A stretch of 64,000 nucleotides of DNA from Laccaria trichodermophora (GCA_018417955.1 JACTVC010000032.1:124001-188000); one strand, 5' to 3'; shown: positions 33,350-45,173, counted from the stretch's first letter. A program made the numbers and translations. Notes: generated by a model not told the origin, from the letters alone.

Positions 33350-33663
33350 TAGAAGTCCATCGGAAGTCCGTCGGAAGTCCAGCGGAAGTCCAGCAAACTG
33401 ATGACTTAGCAAGTATTACTGGTTTCTGCCTCTGTCCATCGGAAATCCAGCGGAAGTCCGGCGGACGTCCAACGGACACAAAATCCGGCCAGTCCAACCA
33501 TTTCTTGCTTCTAAGTGGCTTGAGCAGACTTTCACTGGACTTTGCCTGGACTAGTAGCGGAATCCAACCATTTCCAACGGACTCCGACGGACTTCCAACG
33601 GACTGTCCGCTGAGTCCATTGGAAATGGCAGGGTCCGATGAAAGTCCGTCGGAGTCCGTCGGA
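33350..33663. repeat. KDZ right subterminal repeats
   Basis: A dense cluster of AAGTCCGTCGGA, AGTCCAGCGGAAGTCC and GGACTTCCAACGGACT type motifs in both orientations, mirroring the left end. Confidence 0.75.
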
Positions 33664-33688
33664 CAAGCAGTGGGAGTGTAAAGTACTG
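33664..33688. repeat. KDZ right terminal inverted repeat
   Basis: Plus strand ..AAGCAGTGGGAGTGTAAAGTACTG is the partner of the left end, with about five mismatches in 25 bases. Confidence 0.8.
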
Positions 33689-33696
33689 CCCAGCCC
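33689..33696. repeat. Target site duplication CCCAGCCC, right copy
   Basis: Identical to 26055-26062. Confidence 0.8.
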
Positions 33697-34770
33697 TAAA
33701 AGCTGTAAGCATGTTTCCTCATTGCACACAATGAGCGACCAACCAAACTTGGCCCGCACCCTAGGACTTTGCGCCTGTTATATTTGGGAACAAAATGGGT
33801 TCGCGGGTCATCTTCAAGGATGATCATGACTTCCAGCAATCGGTAAATCAAGATCGTTCGAATGAGATAGAACTTAAAAGGTGGATAGAATGGTTGAAGA
33901 ATCGGAGTAGTCGTAACCTTTCGACGGGGTACTTCATCCTCGTTGAGTCTTATAGTCTTTCGGAATGAATGAATATTTTCCGCGTTTTGCCTGGTCGATA
34001 TATCTCGTTCGATTTTGATTAGAACTGAGAGAAACTCCTAGGTGATAGGTAATTTCAGCAATGCCGCATGTCTGAGAACTTGAGTGTTTTATACTCTATT
34101 TGGATGGTCCGCAGACAACGACGACCGAAAATCTGAGGAAAGGACGATGTCTTCTACTTGCCAAGGACACGAGGATATGACTGCTGAATTTCTTCTGAAG
34201 GGCTCAGCACCACTACCAGACATTCTGGGTGGCTTCCGATCACGAACACTTGATCTAACCTGGATGAATTGGTGGTCAGCGAAATGTTACTGAGTGGAAC
34301 TTTCAAGGGCGTGTTCACTAAGGTCGTGACGGTGGGCACGGTAGGATATGGAATGATGCCGATCTAGATCTTGTGGGAGCCGGTGGATCCAGTGCGGATC
34401 CGCATGCAAAGTCCACCTCAGCCAAACCTCAGCTGCTGCTTTAGATTCCCCTGAGTCAGGTGGCCGATTGCGGCATTCGAGTGGAATCTGAACAAACATA
34501 CAACATGCCAACTTGAAACTTGGCAGGCCATGAGCACTTCGGAAACCATCAACCACGGACTTGTCGGAGATTTCATTTGTGAAATGTGAAAAACAAACAC
34601 ACACATCATGTAATAACCTTCTCAATTCAATACAACCAAATAGAAAAATCCATACCTCAGCTTTTTCTTGGATGATCATGGTCGAGAAGTTATCCTTGTA
34701 AGTTGCCCTAAGAGGGATCTGGAGACTCCTGTTACTATGAAATTTATATTGCTGTCAATCCCGACCAATT
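33697..34770 (-). CDS. Possible displaced 5' exons of the JmjC gene
   Basis: On the minus strand, coding-like pieces read TYKDNFSTMIIQEKAE (near 34.7 kb), SDKSVVDGFRSAHGLPSFKL (near 34.5 kb) and SGESKAAAEVWLRWTLHADP (near 34.4 kb). They are separated by plausible introns. They point the same way as the JmjC gene and end just upstream of the KDZ insertion, where CTTTTAG gives an acceptor for the exon continued at 26062. Whether they belong to that gene or to an independent one cannot be decided by eye, because no exon chain could be completed. Confidence 0.3.
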
Positions 34771-35037
34771 ACAGATACAACTTTTTTTCCCCAAATCCAC
34801 ACCAACGCGTAGGACTTGGAGCTGACTCTTTCACACATGGACAATGCTGCCGTTATGAAGCATGATATGTAAGCATCCATGAAGGACAGAAACTCGGAGC
34901 GACTTCACATGATATGTAAGCATAGGCAGCGGACCTTAGGTTGCGTTCTGAGACAACCCACTTCGATATGGAACACGGATGCCCCGCAATTCGGGATTCC
35001 CAAGCTAAATGCCAGTTCGGGTTATATTCAATGAGAC

Positions 35038-36330
35038 TTGAGTAACGCTTTGGGCTTGTTGGATAGAAATAGCCTTCTGTCCCTTGACGACATGGAGTCA
35101 AGGCAAGACGAGTGCCTAAACACATTCCTCATAAGTATTTTGGGCCTGTGCGAAATAGAAACAACTCACGATTTGCTATTCAAACCACTCACAACACTAC
35201 GTGATTTCCGCCAGCCTTGCAGGCATGTCGAAGGCCGCTTCAAGTTGTGTCAACAAATCGCGCCCCAAATACGCGCCATTGCTGTTGAGGCTCGAGAATA
35301 CGTGGACCCGGGACCAGAACTAGACGGTGAAATGTGGAGCCAGAGCGTCACGGTGAGCCTGTGACTCCTTCCTAAATGTCACTAATGTCACGGTGCACTG
35401 ATACTACAGTCTACACCCAACTAATGAGTACGAATTTCAGGACACTTTCTCCTTCTTGCCAGATCCAGGATTTTCTCACATGTAAGCCCAATTATTATTA
35501 TCTTTTCGTGACGGTTGAAGCGACGTTGATCTACAGACACCATGCCTCCAGTACTCTGGCCAATCACCATGATCGCGATCATAGCACCAAGCTGCCACCA
35601 GAAACGTTGGGCTGTTGTGCTACGTCTTGCGGGAGTCGTGATCTATGTGGGCCTGGAGATTGACCTGTGGAGCTCTATGTCACGGTCATGGGCGCCTACC
35701 GTTTGAGGACGGCGAATTTTACATTCCATTGTTTCTCTCACCCTCACCGACATCGTTACTCACCCTTCTTCACTGCCAACTTCCGCAATACCTTAGTCTT
35801 CCGCTGTCCCCAGGCCTGGTACTTGGCGGTCTGAGCTTATCATCACACCTCCCAGGATCTTGCACTCTGAAATTATTGAAGGGTTGCGTAAGATTGGGGA
35901 AGACGTGGTCCAGGAGTGGGTGAAGCATGAGGAGTGTGTACATGCTCCTGAGAGGCCAGGGTCTGCCTTCTTGGGGAATATTGTACTGACTCTGTCATTT
36001 ATCTCTGTTCCTTGTCAATCCCTGCTGCAGTGGCCGAGTTTGCAGAAGCCGAGTGTGATATTCTGCCTGTAAGTGACTAATCACTCTTATCTGTTGTTGC
36101 CTCTCTAACCCCTCTCCACAGCCAAAAGGGAACATCGTCTCCCCCTCCATCCAGGAGAAGACGTCAAGACGTCGAATCAGACCCATTACTGAGTTCAACA
36201 CCGAATACAATATGGTGTATTTCATTTTCATATACAAATCATACCAAGCTGTAGCAGTAGTAGTCGAAATAATACGATGTCCACAGAGGCGATTTACTGG
36301 GGTGAGCAATCAGAAATATTCTCTTCTATA
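35038..36330 (+). CDS. Possible multi-exon gene, unresolved
   Basis: Plus-strand blocks look coding. One around 35.04-35.36 kb contains PLTTLRDFRQPCRHVEGRFK and ends at a GTGAGC donor. Another at 35.85-35.98 kb reads HSEIIEGLRKIGEDVVQEWV. A third at 36.12-36.21 kb reads PKGNIVSPSIQEKTSRRRIR after an acceptor CCACAG. I could not connect them in phase throughout, and a minus-strand block at 34.92-35.04 kb (YNPNWHLAWESRIAGHPCS) looks equally coding. The stretch may hold two overlapping relics. No family recognised. Confidence 0.3.
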
Positions 36331-36456
36331 CTAACGTTGATGGACTTCATAGTAAAAGTTCGTGCGTATCATGTCACATGATATTTTTGAACGCCATCAT
36401 CATGCGCCAGTGACAAACAAGTTGGGCTTGGACAATGTTCTTGCTTAGGGCTCTCC

Positions 36457-36463
36457 CGAACTT
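36457..36463. repeat. Target duplication CGAACTT, left copy
   Basis: Directly precedes the foldback's left end; identical to 40337-40343. Confidence 0.65.
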
Positions 36464-36660
36464 GAGTGGTAGCTACCACTTTTATGATAAAATACAGTCA
36501 AGTGCCTGCACAACTTTTTGGTAAATGGCACTGTGGTCTTATGAAATGAGAAACATGGGGGAAATCTAATGAAACATGTTTCATTTTTGGCCCAGACCAT
36601 TTCATATATATCTCATTGTTTCCCTAGCAATATTTCTTTGCCATTTCTTTCCCATTTCAT

Positions 36661-37254
36661 TGGCTGACTGGCTATATTTCTTTTCCATTTCATTGGTTGC
36701 CTGGCCATATTTTTTTTCTATTTCATTGTTTCCCTAGCAATATTTCTTCGCCATTTCTTTCCCATTTCATTGGCTGCCTAGCCATATTTATTTCCCATTT
36801 CATTCATATTTCTTTTCCATTTCATTGTTTCCCTAGCAATATTTCTTCGCCATTTCATTCCTATTTCATTGGCTGCCTAGCCATATTTCTTTCCCATTTC
36901 TTTTCCATTTCATTGTTTCCCCAGCAATATTTCTTTGCCATTTCTTTCCCATTTCATTGGCTGACTGGCTATATTTCTTTTCCATTTCATTGGTTGCCTG
37001 GCCATATTTTTTTTCTATTTCATTGTTTCCCTAGCAATATTTCTTCGCCATTTCTTTCCCATTTCATTGGCTGCCTAGCCATATTTATTTCCCATTTCAT
37101 TCATATTTCTTTTCCATTTCATTGTTTCCCTAGCAATATTTCTTCGCCATTTCATTGCTATTTCATTGGCTGCCTAGCCATATTTCTTTCCCATTTCTTT
37201 TCCATTTCATTGTTTCCCCAGCAATATTTCTTCACCATTTCATTGGCTGCCTAG
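36661..37254. repeat. 297-bp tandem duplication in the left arm
   Basis: TGGCTGACTGGCTATATTTC starts at 36661 and again at 36958; the following sequence is nearly identical in both. The open frame over it encodes the same FPSNISSPF phrases repeatedly and is a repeat artefact. Confidence 0.9.
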
Positions 37255-37269
37255 CAATATTTCTTTCCC

Positions 37270-37560
37270 AAACAGTTTGTAATGTCCGCTTTTTTCATTA
37301 CAACAGTTTGTAGTGTCCGCTTTTTTTATTACAACAGTTTGTAGTGTCCGCTTTTTTTATTACAACAGTTTGTAGTGTCCAATTTTTTTATTGCAACAGT
37401 TTGTAGCATCCGCTTTTTTCATTACAACAGCTTGTAGTGTCTGCTTTTTTTATTCCAACAGTTTCTAGTGTTCGCTCTTTTTATTACAACAGTTTCTAGT
37501 CTCTGCTTTTTTAGACTACAACAGTTTACAATATCCACTTTTTAAGACTACTAAGTTTGT
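37270..37560. repeat. 31-bp tandem array, left arm
   Basis: About nine copies of a unit like ACAGTTTGTAGTGTCCGCTT plus a T run and ATTACA, increasingly diverged toward the core. Confidence 0.85.
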
Positions 37561-37650
37561 AGTCTGCTTTTCTAATTTAGTTTGTGGGTATGGGTTTATG
37601 ACATGTGAGATGAGTTGACTTTTGCCAGTCATGCCCAACTGTTGGCTTTC

Positions 37651-38004
37651 ATACCAGTGGAGCCTGCACTGTGTTTTCAAGAACAACAGCTCTACTCATG
37701 GTCAACCTGGAAAAGATTCTCCAGATTCCAGCTTGTATTCACCTGAGTAGACTAAGAACATAATAGGAATAGACAACCTTTCATTGTTCACTCCTAGTAC
37801 TCTTGAATGGCTTTCAGTGAAGATTGGCTAGGATGAATGGTTGGACAGTGAAACCTTATCATAATTTGACTTGACAGAGAAGACCAATGAGAGACACTCA
37901 TTATAGGACAGTAGCTACTGATATCAATAGATGTTTGACTGAGTCCAGAGAGATGGGATAGTGGCTGGTCAGCTGAAAAGAGAGACAGGCACCACTGATG
38001 TGAA
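37651..38004. other. Unique core of the foldback
   Basis: About 350 bp between the arms. No open frame of note; nothing recognised. Confidence 0.6.
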
Positions 38005-38084
38005 AGACAACAAGTTGGGCATGACTGGCAGAGTCAATTCATCTCACATGTCATAAACCCATACCTACTACAAACTAAATGTCA

Positions 38085-38705
38085 GAAAAGCAGACTACAA
38101 ACTTAGTAGTCTTAAAGAGTGGATATTGTAAACTGCTGTAGTCCAAAAAAGTGGATTCTACCCACTGTTGTAGTCCAAAAAAGGGAAGACTACAAACTGT
38201 CATAATCTAAAAAAACGGACACTAGAAACTGATGTAGTCAAAAAAAGCAGACACTACAAACTGTTGCAATAAAAAAAGCAGACACTACAAACTGTTGTAA
38301 TGAAAAAAGTGGACACTCAAACTGTTGCAATAAAAATTGGACACTACAAACTGTTGTAATAAAAAAAGCGAACACTAGAAACGGTTGCAATAAAAAAATT
38401 GGACACTACAAACTGTTGTAATGAAAAAGCGGACACTACAAACTGTTGTAATAAAAAAAGTGGACACTACAAACTGTTGTAATAAAAAAAGTGGACACTA
38501 CAAACTGTTGTAATAAAAAAAGTGGACACTACAAACTGTTGTAATAAAAAAAGTGGACACTACAAACTGTTGTAATAAAAAAAGCGGACACTACAAACTG
38601 TTGTAATGGAAAAATCAGGCACTACAAACTGTTGTAATAAAAAAAGCGGACACTACAAACTGCTGTAATGAAAAAAGCAGACACTAAAACTTTTGTAATG
38701 AGAAA
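38085..38705. repeat. 31-bp tandem array, right arm
   Basis: About twenty units of the type GGACACTACAAACTGTTGTA plus ATAAAAAAAG, the reverse complement of the left array. Several central copies are almost identical. Confidence 0.85.
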
Positions 38706-39229
38706 AGCGGATTTTGTGGTGTATGTCCAACTCTTGAAGTCTGTCATAGCCCATTAGTAAACTTTGTAGTCTATGTCCAGCTCTTTGTAGTCTTTTGTAG
38801 TGCATTACTCATTTTTGTATTCTATGTCTGACTTTTGTAATCTATTGGTAAACCTATTGGTAAAATTTCTAGTCTAGGTCTGACTTTTGTAGTCTACTAG
38901 TGTGCATGTCCCTTTTAGGCTATGCACCTTCCTTTTTGAGTCAATTTTTCTATAATATGGTAATTGTAGCCCCTTTTCTTAGCTTTCTAAATATGTTAAA
39001 ATTATATTGTTTGGTGTTGTTTTCCTGGAGAAAAAGACAAAAAGGTTGAAAAAAGCCAGCACTGTAAAAATTCATTTGCCTCATATCTCCACAATGAGAG
39101 CACTTTAGAACATAATTCAAACAGATTCTGAAAGCTACAATTCAGGGCTATTAATTTTGTATTTTGACCATTTTAGGAAATTGGTCATGTGACCACCCTC
39201 CTGATGACCCATTGAATGGACCCTGACAA

Positions 39230-40190
39230 GATGGCAAAGAAATATAGCCAGGCAGCCAATGAAATGGGAAAGAAATGGCGAAGAAATATTGCTAGAGAAA
39301 CAATGAAATGGAAAAGAAATGGGAAAGAAATATGGCTAGGCAGCCAATGAAATGGGAAAGAAATGGTGAAGAAATATTGCTAGGGAGTCAATGAAATGGG
39401 AAAGAAATGGCAAAGAAATATTGCCAGGGAAACAATGAAATGGAAAAGAAATATTGCTAGGGAAACAATGAAATGGAAAAGAAATGGGAAAGAAATATTG
39501 CTAGGCAGCCAATGGAATGGCGAAGAAATATTGCTGGGGAAACAATGAAATGGAAAAGAAATGGGAAAGAAATATGGCTAGGCAGCCAATGAAATAGCAC
39601 TGAAATGGCGAAGAAATATTGCTAGGGAAACAATGAAATGGAAAAGAAATATGAATGAAATGGGAAAGAAATATGGCTAGGCAGCCAATGAAATGGGAAA
39701 GAAATGGCGAAGAAATATTGCTAGGGAAACAATGAAATGGAAAAGAAATGGGAAAGAAATATGGCTAGGCAGCCAATGAAATGGGAAAGAAATGGCAAAG
39801 AAATATTGCTGGGGAAACAATGAAATATGAATGAAATGGGAAAGAAATATTGCTAGGCAGCCAATGAAATGGTGAAGAAATATTGCTGGGGAAACAATGA
39901 AATGGAAAAGAAATGGGAAAGAAATATGGCTAGGCAGCCAATGAAATAGCAATGAAATGGCGAAGAAATATTGCTAGGGAAACAATGAAATGGAAAAGAA
40001 ATATGAATGAAATGGGAAAGAAATATGAATGAAATGGGAAAGAAATTGCGAAGAAATATTGCTAGGGAAACAATGAAATAGAAAAAAAATATGGCCAGGC
40101 AACCAATGAAATGGAAAAGAAATATAGCCAGTCAGCCAATGAAATGGGAAAGAAATGGCAAAGAAATATTGCTAGGGAAACAATGAGATA
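39230..40190. repeat. Interleaved AT-rich tandem repeats, right arm
   Basis: Repeated blocks such as AAGAAATATTGCTAGGGAAA and GGCTAGGCAGCCAATGAAAT alternate in varying order. They match the reverse complement of the left arm's outer repeats. Confidence 0.85.
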
Positions 40191-40336
40191 TATATGAAAT
40201 GGTCTGGGCCAAAAATGAAACATGTTTCATTAGATTTCCCCCATGTTTCTCATTTCATAAGACCACAGTGCCATTTACCAAAAAGTTGTGCAGGCACTTG
40301 ACTGTATTTTATCATAAAAAGTGGTAGATACTAGTG

Positions 40337-40343
40337 CGAACTT
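40337..40343. repeat. Target duplication CGAACTT, right copy
   Basis: Directly follows the foldback and ends 19 bases before the Plavaka ATG. Confidence 0.65.
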
Positions 40344-40362
40344 CTCCAATCGATAAATCTGC

Positions 40363-43300
40363 ATGGAAGATTTAACACAGCTGGCAGAAGCTCCCAAAAA
40401 TATTTGTTGTTGCAGAAAGTCATTCGCTCTCACCAGTGCCTACAACAACCACCTTCGCAGGTGCCCCTCAACTAAAAGATGTGTATCATCTGGCCTTGCA
40501 AGGGCGAAGGAATTGTGGGAAGTCAAAAAGCATCAGAAGACTATCAGGTTGTCCCTTCACCCCTCCACTCCTCAACATGAACTCACAAGACATTTGGTAT
40601 TGTCATGCTGATTTTTTTGAAACCACTATCTGACTTGAACATTTTGAAAGGCTAAAGGTAGCGACACAGAGGCCACCGTCGACTCTGAGCCTGAATTAAG
40701 TCGCCAGGCTTCTACCGAAGATCTAGAAGTGCCAATTGCTTTACGGAAAAGTGGTCGGAATAGCCGCTTGCCTTGGAGATACCGCGATGTGCTTCCATCT
40801 CCATCTCCCAGCCTTCCATCAAGAAACACTGTGGCTGTGGCTGAGCAGTCTCCTCCTTTTCTGTTGAGCAACAGCCACCAAGAAGGTGATGATCAAAGCA
40901 ACTGGGTCATCCCTGCTGCCCCACGATCAGGCTTGCCACTACGGTCGCCACAAAATATCTTTGGACTGGTCCGCGAGTATACTGGCACTGCATTTCCCGA
41001 CCATGATGCTGAAGAATATCTGTCTTTGCCTGACCTTTGCAATCATTCTGCATCTTCTTCCATGAACACCACACTGCATAGCGATCCTCTCCAAGGGTTT
41101 GCGCCTTATCCCAATGCCAGCTCTTTTGCCCTGGGCCATTGGTACTGGAATGAGGGTGAACGTAAGACACAGGCCAGGTTTCGGGAGTTGATCAAGATTG
41201 TTGGCGATCCTGACTTTAGCCCATCCGATGTCCAACATACTGACTGGGGTCGCATTAACATGATACTTGGTGATAACCGGGTTGACGGCGATGATGACTG
41301 GATTGATGCCACTGATGAAGGGTGGAACGTGACAAACGTTCAGATTCATGTTCCATTTGATAGTGGCGCAGCAGTCCCAGGGAAAAGGTTGTACCAAGCA
41401 ACTAGCCTCCATCATCGCTCCCTTATTGCTGTGATGAGAGAAAGAATCGGTGACCCTCATGATTTCCGTTACTTTCATACTGAGCCCTACAAGTTAGTAT
41501 GGAAGTCGCCACTTGATCCAGCCAAGAGCGAAGTTCATGTACATGGTGAACTCTACACCTCTCGAGCCTTCCTGAGAGCCCACAACGAACTTCAGAAGTC
41601 ACCAAGAGAGCCTGGATGCCAACTCACGCGGGTCATTTGCGCGCTCATGATTTGGTCAGATGGAACACATCTAACATCATTTGGAAATGCAAAATTGTGG
41701 CCCGCATATGTTTTTTGGGGGAACGAGACAAAATATCGTCGCGGGAAGCCCAGCTGTAACTCATGCAATCATGTTGCATACTTTGAAAAGGTACCATTCC
41801 AACCACTCATCTGGATGGACAGCTGACATTTTTTTGGAAGCTACCCCCTGAATTCACTGACTTTTCGTGGAAGCACACTGGTGGAAAGGGTCCTAAAACC
41901 CATTTTTTCACTCACTGTCATCGTGAACTATTTCATGAACAGCTGAAGGTTTTGTTTGATGATGAATTTGTTTTGGCTTGGGAACATGGCGTTGTCATTC
42001 TATGTGGTGATCAAATTTTACGCCGATTTTACCCGCGTATTTTCACATACTCTGCAGATTATCCTGAGAAGTGAGTTACATCATTCTTTCATTGAACTCA
42101 ACAGCACTCATGTGATCTTACTAGAGTCCTTCTGGCTAGCATTCGTGACAAAGGCATGCGACCTTGTCCTCGTTGCCTTGTGTCTAAAGAGGATATCAGA
42201 AACCTTGGCCTTCCATCCGATCGGCGGCAACGGCGAACCAATATAAGGGTTGATGATCTCTGCAGACAGGGCAAAATAACTAGCGCAAGGCGAATTATCT
42301 ACCAGGAGAATTATCGAATCAACAGTGCTGCCGTGGAGAGAATACTCAAAGAGGAATCCTTAGTACCAAATTTGGTTGGTTGACCTTTCCTTAGTGTTTG
42401 CAGGACTAACTCAGTACTCATCAAGAACGCATTCTCTGAAAGGTTGAGTGGCCTCGGATTCAACTTCTTTCAAATATTAGCTGTGGATTTGCTGCATGAG
42501 TTTGAATTGGGGGTCTGGAAAGCGTTGTTTACACACCTCTTGCGCCTCTTGGCTGCTATTGACCCTCGTCTCCTCAACGAGCTAGACCAAAGGTGAGGTG
42601 CGGTCAAGAATTCTTGATTTTGACGTTTTGAGTGATCAATATAGGTATCGTCAAATTCCTGCTTTTGGTCAAGGAGCAATTCGGAAGTTCTCTTCAAATA
42701 CCTCAGAAATGAAAAAAATGGCTGCACGCGACTTTGAAGATATATTACAAGTAAGCTCTTCTCTTTATTGGTGTTGTTGCGCCTCTCCTCTAAATTGGTT
42801 AGTGTGCAATCCCAGCTTTTGAAGGTCTCTTTCCTGAAGTACACCAGACTTCTATCACACGCTTGCTATTCCTTTGTGCACACTGGCACGGTCTTGCTAA
42901 GCTCCGCATGCATTCAGATCTAACTCTTGATATATTGGATAGATTGACCACAGAGATTGGTGATGCCTTCCGCTTCTTTTCTGATAAAATTTGCCCTGCC
43001 TATGCCACCTATGAGCTGCCTCGCGAAATCAAGGCACGAAAGCGTCGCGAGGCAAAAAAGACAGGCAAGAGCATCTCGGAGGGTACAAGTGCTGCAGCCC
43101 AGTCAAAATTGGACGTTCAACCAAAAGGACCAAAAATGAAGACATACAACATGAATACATACAAGCATCATTCCCTTGGTGATTACGTGGATGAGATTCG
43201 AGAGAGAGGAACGACAGATTCATACAGCACGGAACCTGTGAGTTTACTAGTTTTATAATGACTTCTGAATCTTAATCGAAGTCAATTTAGGGAGAACTGG

Positions 43301-44636
43301 AACACAGAAACCCAAAGGCACGATATCGACGCACGGACAAGAGAATGTTCATAAAGCAGTTGACTCGAATAGAGCGGCGCCAAGCTCGTTTACATCGATT
43401 GAAAAGAAAGTATATTAAATCCGCCACCGATGCTGAAAACATCAGTAATACACCTGAAGAGCATCACCATATTGGCAAATCAGAAACTCATTATGATGAG
43501 ATTGGGTCGTTCATTCGTCTCAATGCCAGCGATCCTGCTATCAAGGTTAGAGACTCAGTTTGTTATCATGGCGGCCTCGACTACTGAACCTTACAGGACT
43601 TCCTGCCAAAACTCAAAGCACACCTTCTTCCTCAAGCAAGAGCTGCTGCCCGAACCCGAGCATCCTCGTATCGATTTGATTCACTTCCTGGCGACATCAC
43701 TGAGTCTGATTTTGAGGGAGAGGACCCTCACGAAAACATCATTTTCAAACATAACCGCCTCTATTTTCACAATACAATGCACATCAATTATACGACATAT
43801 GACGTTCGCCGAGCTCAGGACACCATTAATACAAAAACCCCCAAATGTGACATCATGGTTCTCCCAAAGGCAGATCAGTGCGATGGCGTGCAACATCCTT
43901 ACATATATGCTAGGGTTTTGGGTGTTTTTCATGTCAACGTCATCTACACTTCCACCACAGCACCAGATTATCTTCCGATCAGGCTTGATTTCTTATGGGT
44001 GAGATGGTTTCAAACCGTCTCCCCTGGGATGTGGGATACCCATCAACTGGAGCAAATATCCTTCCCACCAATGGCAGACAAGAACTCATTCGGTTTCCTG
44101 GATCCCAAAGAAGTCGTAAGAGCTTGCCACATTATACCAAAATTTGCCTCAGGCAAGATGTATTCTGATGGCACTGGCATTTCGCTCTGTTCCAGAGATT
44201 CCGATGATTATCGCCGCTATTATGTGGGACGGTGAGTGTGCTGGAGATCGCTTTTGAATTCCAGGTTTATACTGACAAATATCTTCTCCACAGATTTTCT
44301 GAGCGAGATATACTGATGCGATACCATCTTGGTTTGGGCATTGGCCATGTAGGCGTACATGGTCCTCCCATCTCAATTGCTCACAGCGTCGACTCGATGA
44401 ATGTGGATTCAGACTTCAATTCTCCGAGTCCGCCCGGATCGCATCATGACATTTCATCTAACATCCCAGTAGATGCGGATTACGGCGACACTTTCAATGA
44501 TCCACAGTCAGATGATGAAGATTCTAATCGTGGTAGTGGCATCGATTCGGATGAAGAGGATTTGAACGAGATACAGCTTGAAGAAGAAAGGTACCATTCA
44601 GATGGACAGGATTCATTGAGTGAGTATGATGATTGA
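40363..44636 (+). CDS. Plavaka-type transposase, multi-exon, open throughout
   Basis: The protein opens with a C2H2-like finger (CRKSFALTSAYNNHLRRCPS) and a linker. It contains DGTHLTSFGNAKLWPAYVFW, CNSCNHVAYFEK joined by splicing to LPPEFTDFSWKH, then FYPRIFTYSADYPEK, GMRPCPRCLVSKEDI, DLLHEFELGVWKALF and LFLCAHWHGLAKLRMH. Near the C-terminus it has FSERDILMRYHLGLGIGHV, then an acidic serine-rich tail ending at 44636. These are signature blocks of Plavaka transposases, the CACTA-related DDE family common in Agaricomycetes; the D of SADYPEK and of DLLHEFELG are likely catalytic acids. About nine introns can be spliced without stops, so the enzyme may be intact. Its upstream region is displaced by the foldback ending 26 bases before the ATG. 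Terminal inverted repeats of this element were not found. Confidence 0.88.
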
Positions 44637-45173
44637 TCACTGCTACTAATGTTACAAGTACATACTGCGGCGATGCCTAGTAGAACGAAGTGAGGGATAA
44701 GTGCATTTACGTAGAAGGCTTTGAAAGAATTAAACTATCGTGAAAATTGGAGTTGTGAGGAAGGCGTGTGTTGAGCCGTCACAAACACCCATCAGATGAG
44801 CAGAGTCAAGGTGAATAATATCTAACATGGGGTTCCCAAGATCATCACGGTCAGGCTTTACCTTCCACATCCCAGTGTCGGTACGGGCTTATCTCCATGA
44901 CCTCCATGACCGAGCATGACCGAGTACCATGATACGAGGGCACACCGTGGTGGTGGAGGATTGAAAAGAACGTATGCGAGCGACGAGCAGGTTTGCTGTC
45001 CTGCTCAACAAAGGCACAATCGTATCTTGGTGGCCCTTTCCGCCATGAGCTGACCACCCAAATACGTTCTCGGAACATTCTTCGGGTGCCGGACTTGTCA
45101 CTGGGAGCGAGGTAGGTGGCACTAGGCCTAGGGGGATAATTGAGTCAGGGTTTTCTTGTTGGTACAAGAAACA
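44637..45173. other. Downstream flank of the Plavaka gene
   Basis: No supported gene. Probably contains the Plavaka 3' end. Confidence 0.45.

Larger units (their letters stand above)
26063..33688 (+). mobile_element. KDZ (Kyakuja-Dileera-Zisupton) DNA transposon
   Basis: A 7,626-bp element with short imperfect terminal inverted repeats, an 8-bp flanking duplication, subterminal clusters of GTCC/GGAC motifs at both ends, a GC-rich minisatellite, and on the plus strand a spliced gene ending in a KDZ-type transposase with CxC-type cysteine clusters. Removing it with one duplication restores the intron-exon border of the JmjC gene, which gives independent proof of both ends. The transposase frame is open with one intron, so the element may still be active. 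Confidence 0.88.
36464..37650. repeat. Foldback left arm
   Basis: About 1.19 kb, inverted relative to the right arm, ending with GGGTATGGGTTTATGACATG and its flank, which is mirrored near 38.05 kb. Confidence 0.85.
36464..40336. mobile_element. Foldback-type element with kilobase-scale inverted arms
   Basis: The 3.87-kb element starts GAGTGGTAGCTACCACTTTT. Read from the right on the other strand it starts CACTAGTATCTACCACTTTT. After the first bases the outer 280 or so bases of both arms agree nearly base for base (one T-run differs). The arms are largely tandem repeats: a CCCTAGCAATATTTCTTCGC type in the outer part and a 31-bp ACAGTTTGTAGTGTCCGC type inside. They meet at a unique core around 37.65-38.0 kb. 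No gene is carried. A 7-bp CGAACTT duplication supports transposition. The transcript could form a very long hairpin. The superfamily is unclear; the right end TAGTG recalls CACTA elements, but the left end does not match. Confidence 0.85.
38005..40336. repeat. Foldback right arm
   Basis: About 2.33 kb, roughly twice the left arm. The extra length comes from more copies of both tandem units and from a segment at about 38.71-39.23 kb without a left counterpart. Confidence 0.8.

Noticed and set aside
36697..37254. 185-codon frame rich in F, S, H and I
   Set aside because: Encodes the same phrases twice because of the 297-bp duplication in the foldback arm; the mirror frame at 39677-39952 has the same origin.
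37270..38705. Regular 31-bp repeats resembling a CRISPR array
   Set aside because: Units are adjacent without unique spacers, lie in inverted arrays inside a eukaryotic mobile element, and have no cas genes.
36464..40336. Assignment of the foldback to CACTA/Plavaka
   Set aside because: Only the right end matches TAGTG; the left end starts GAGTG and the flanking duplication is 7 bp rather than the 2-3 bp usual for CACTA.
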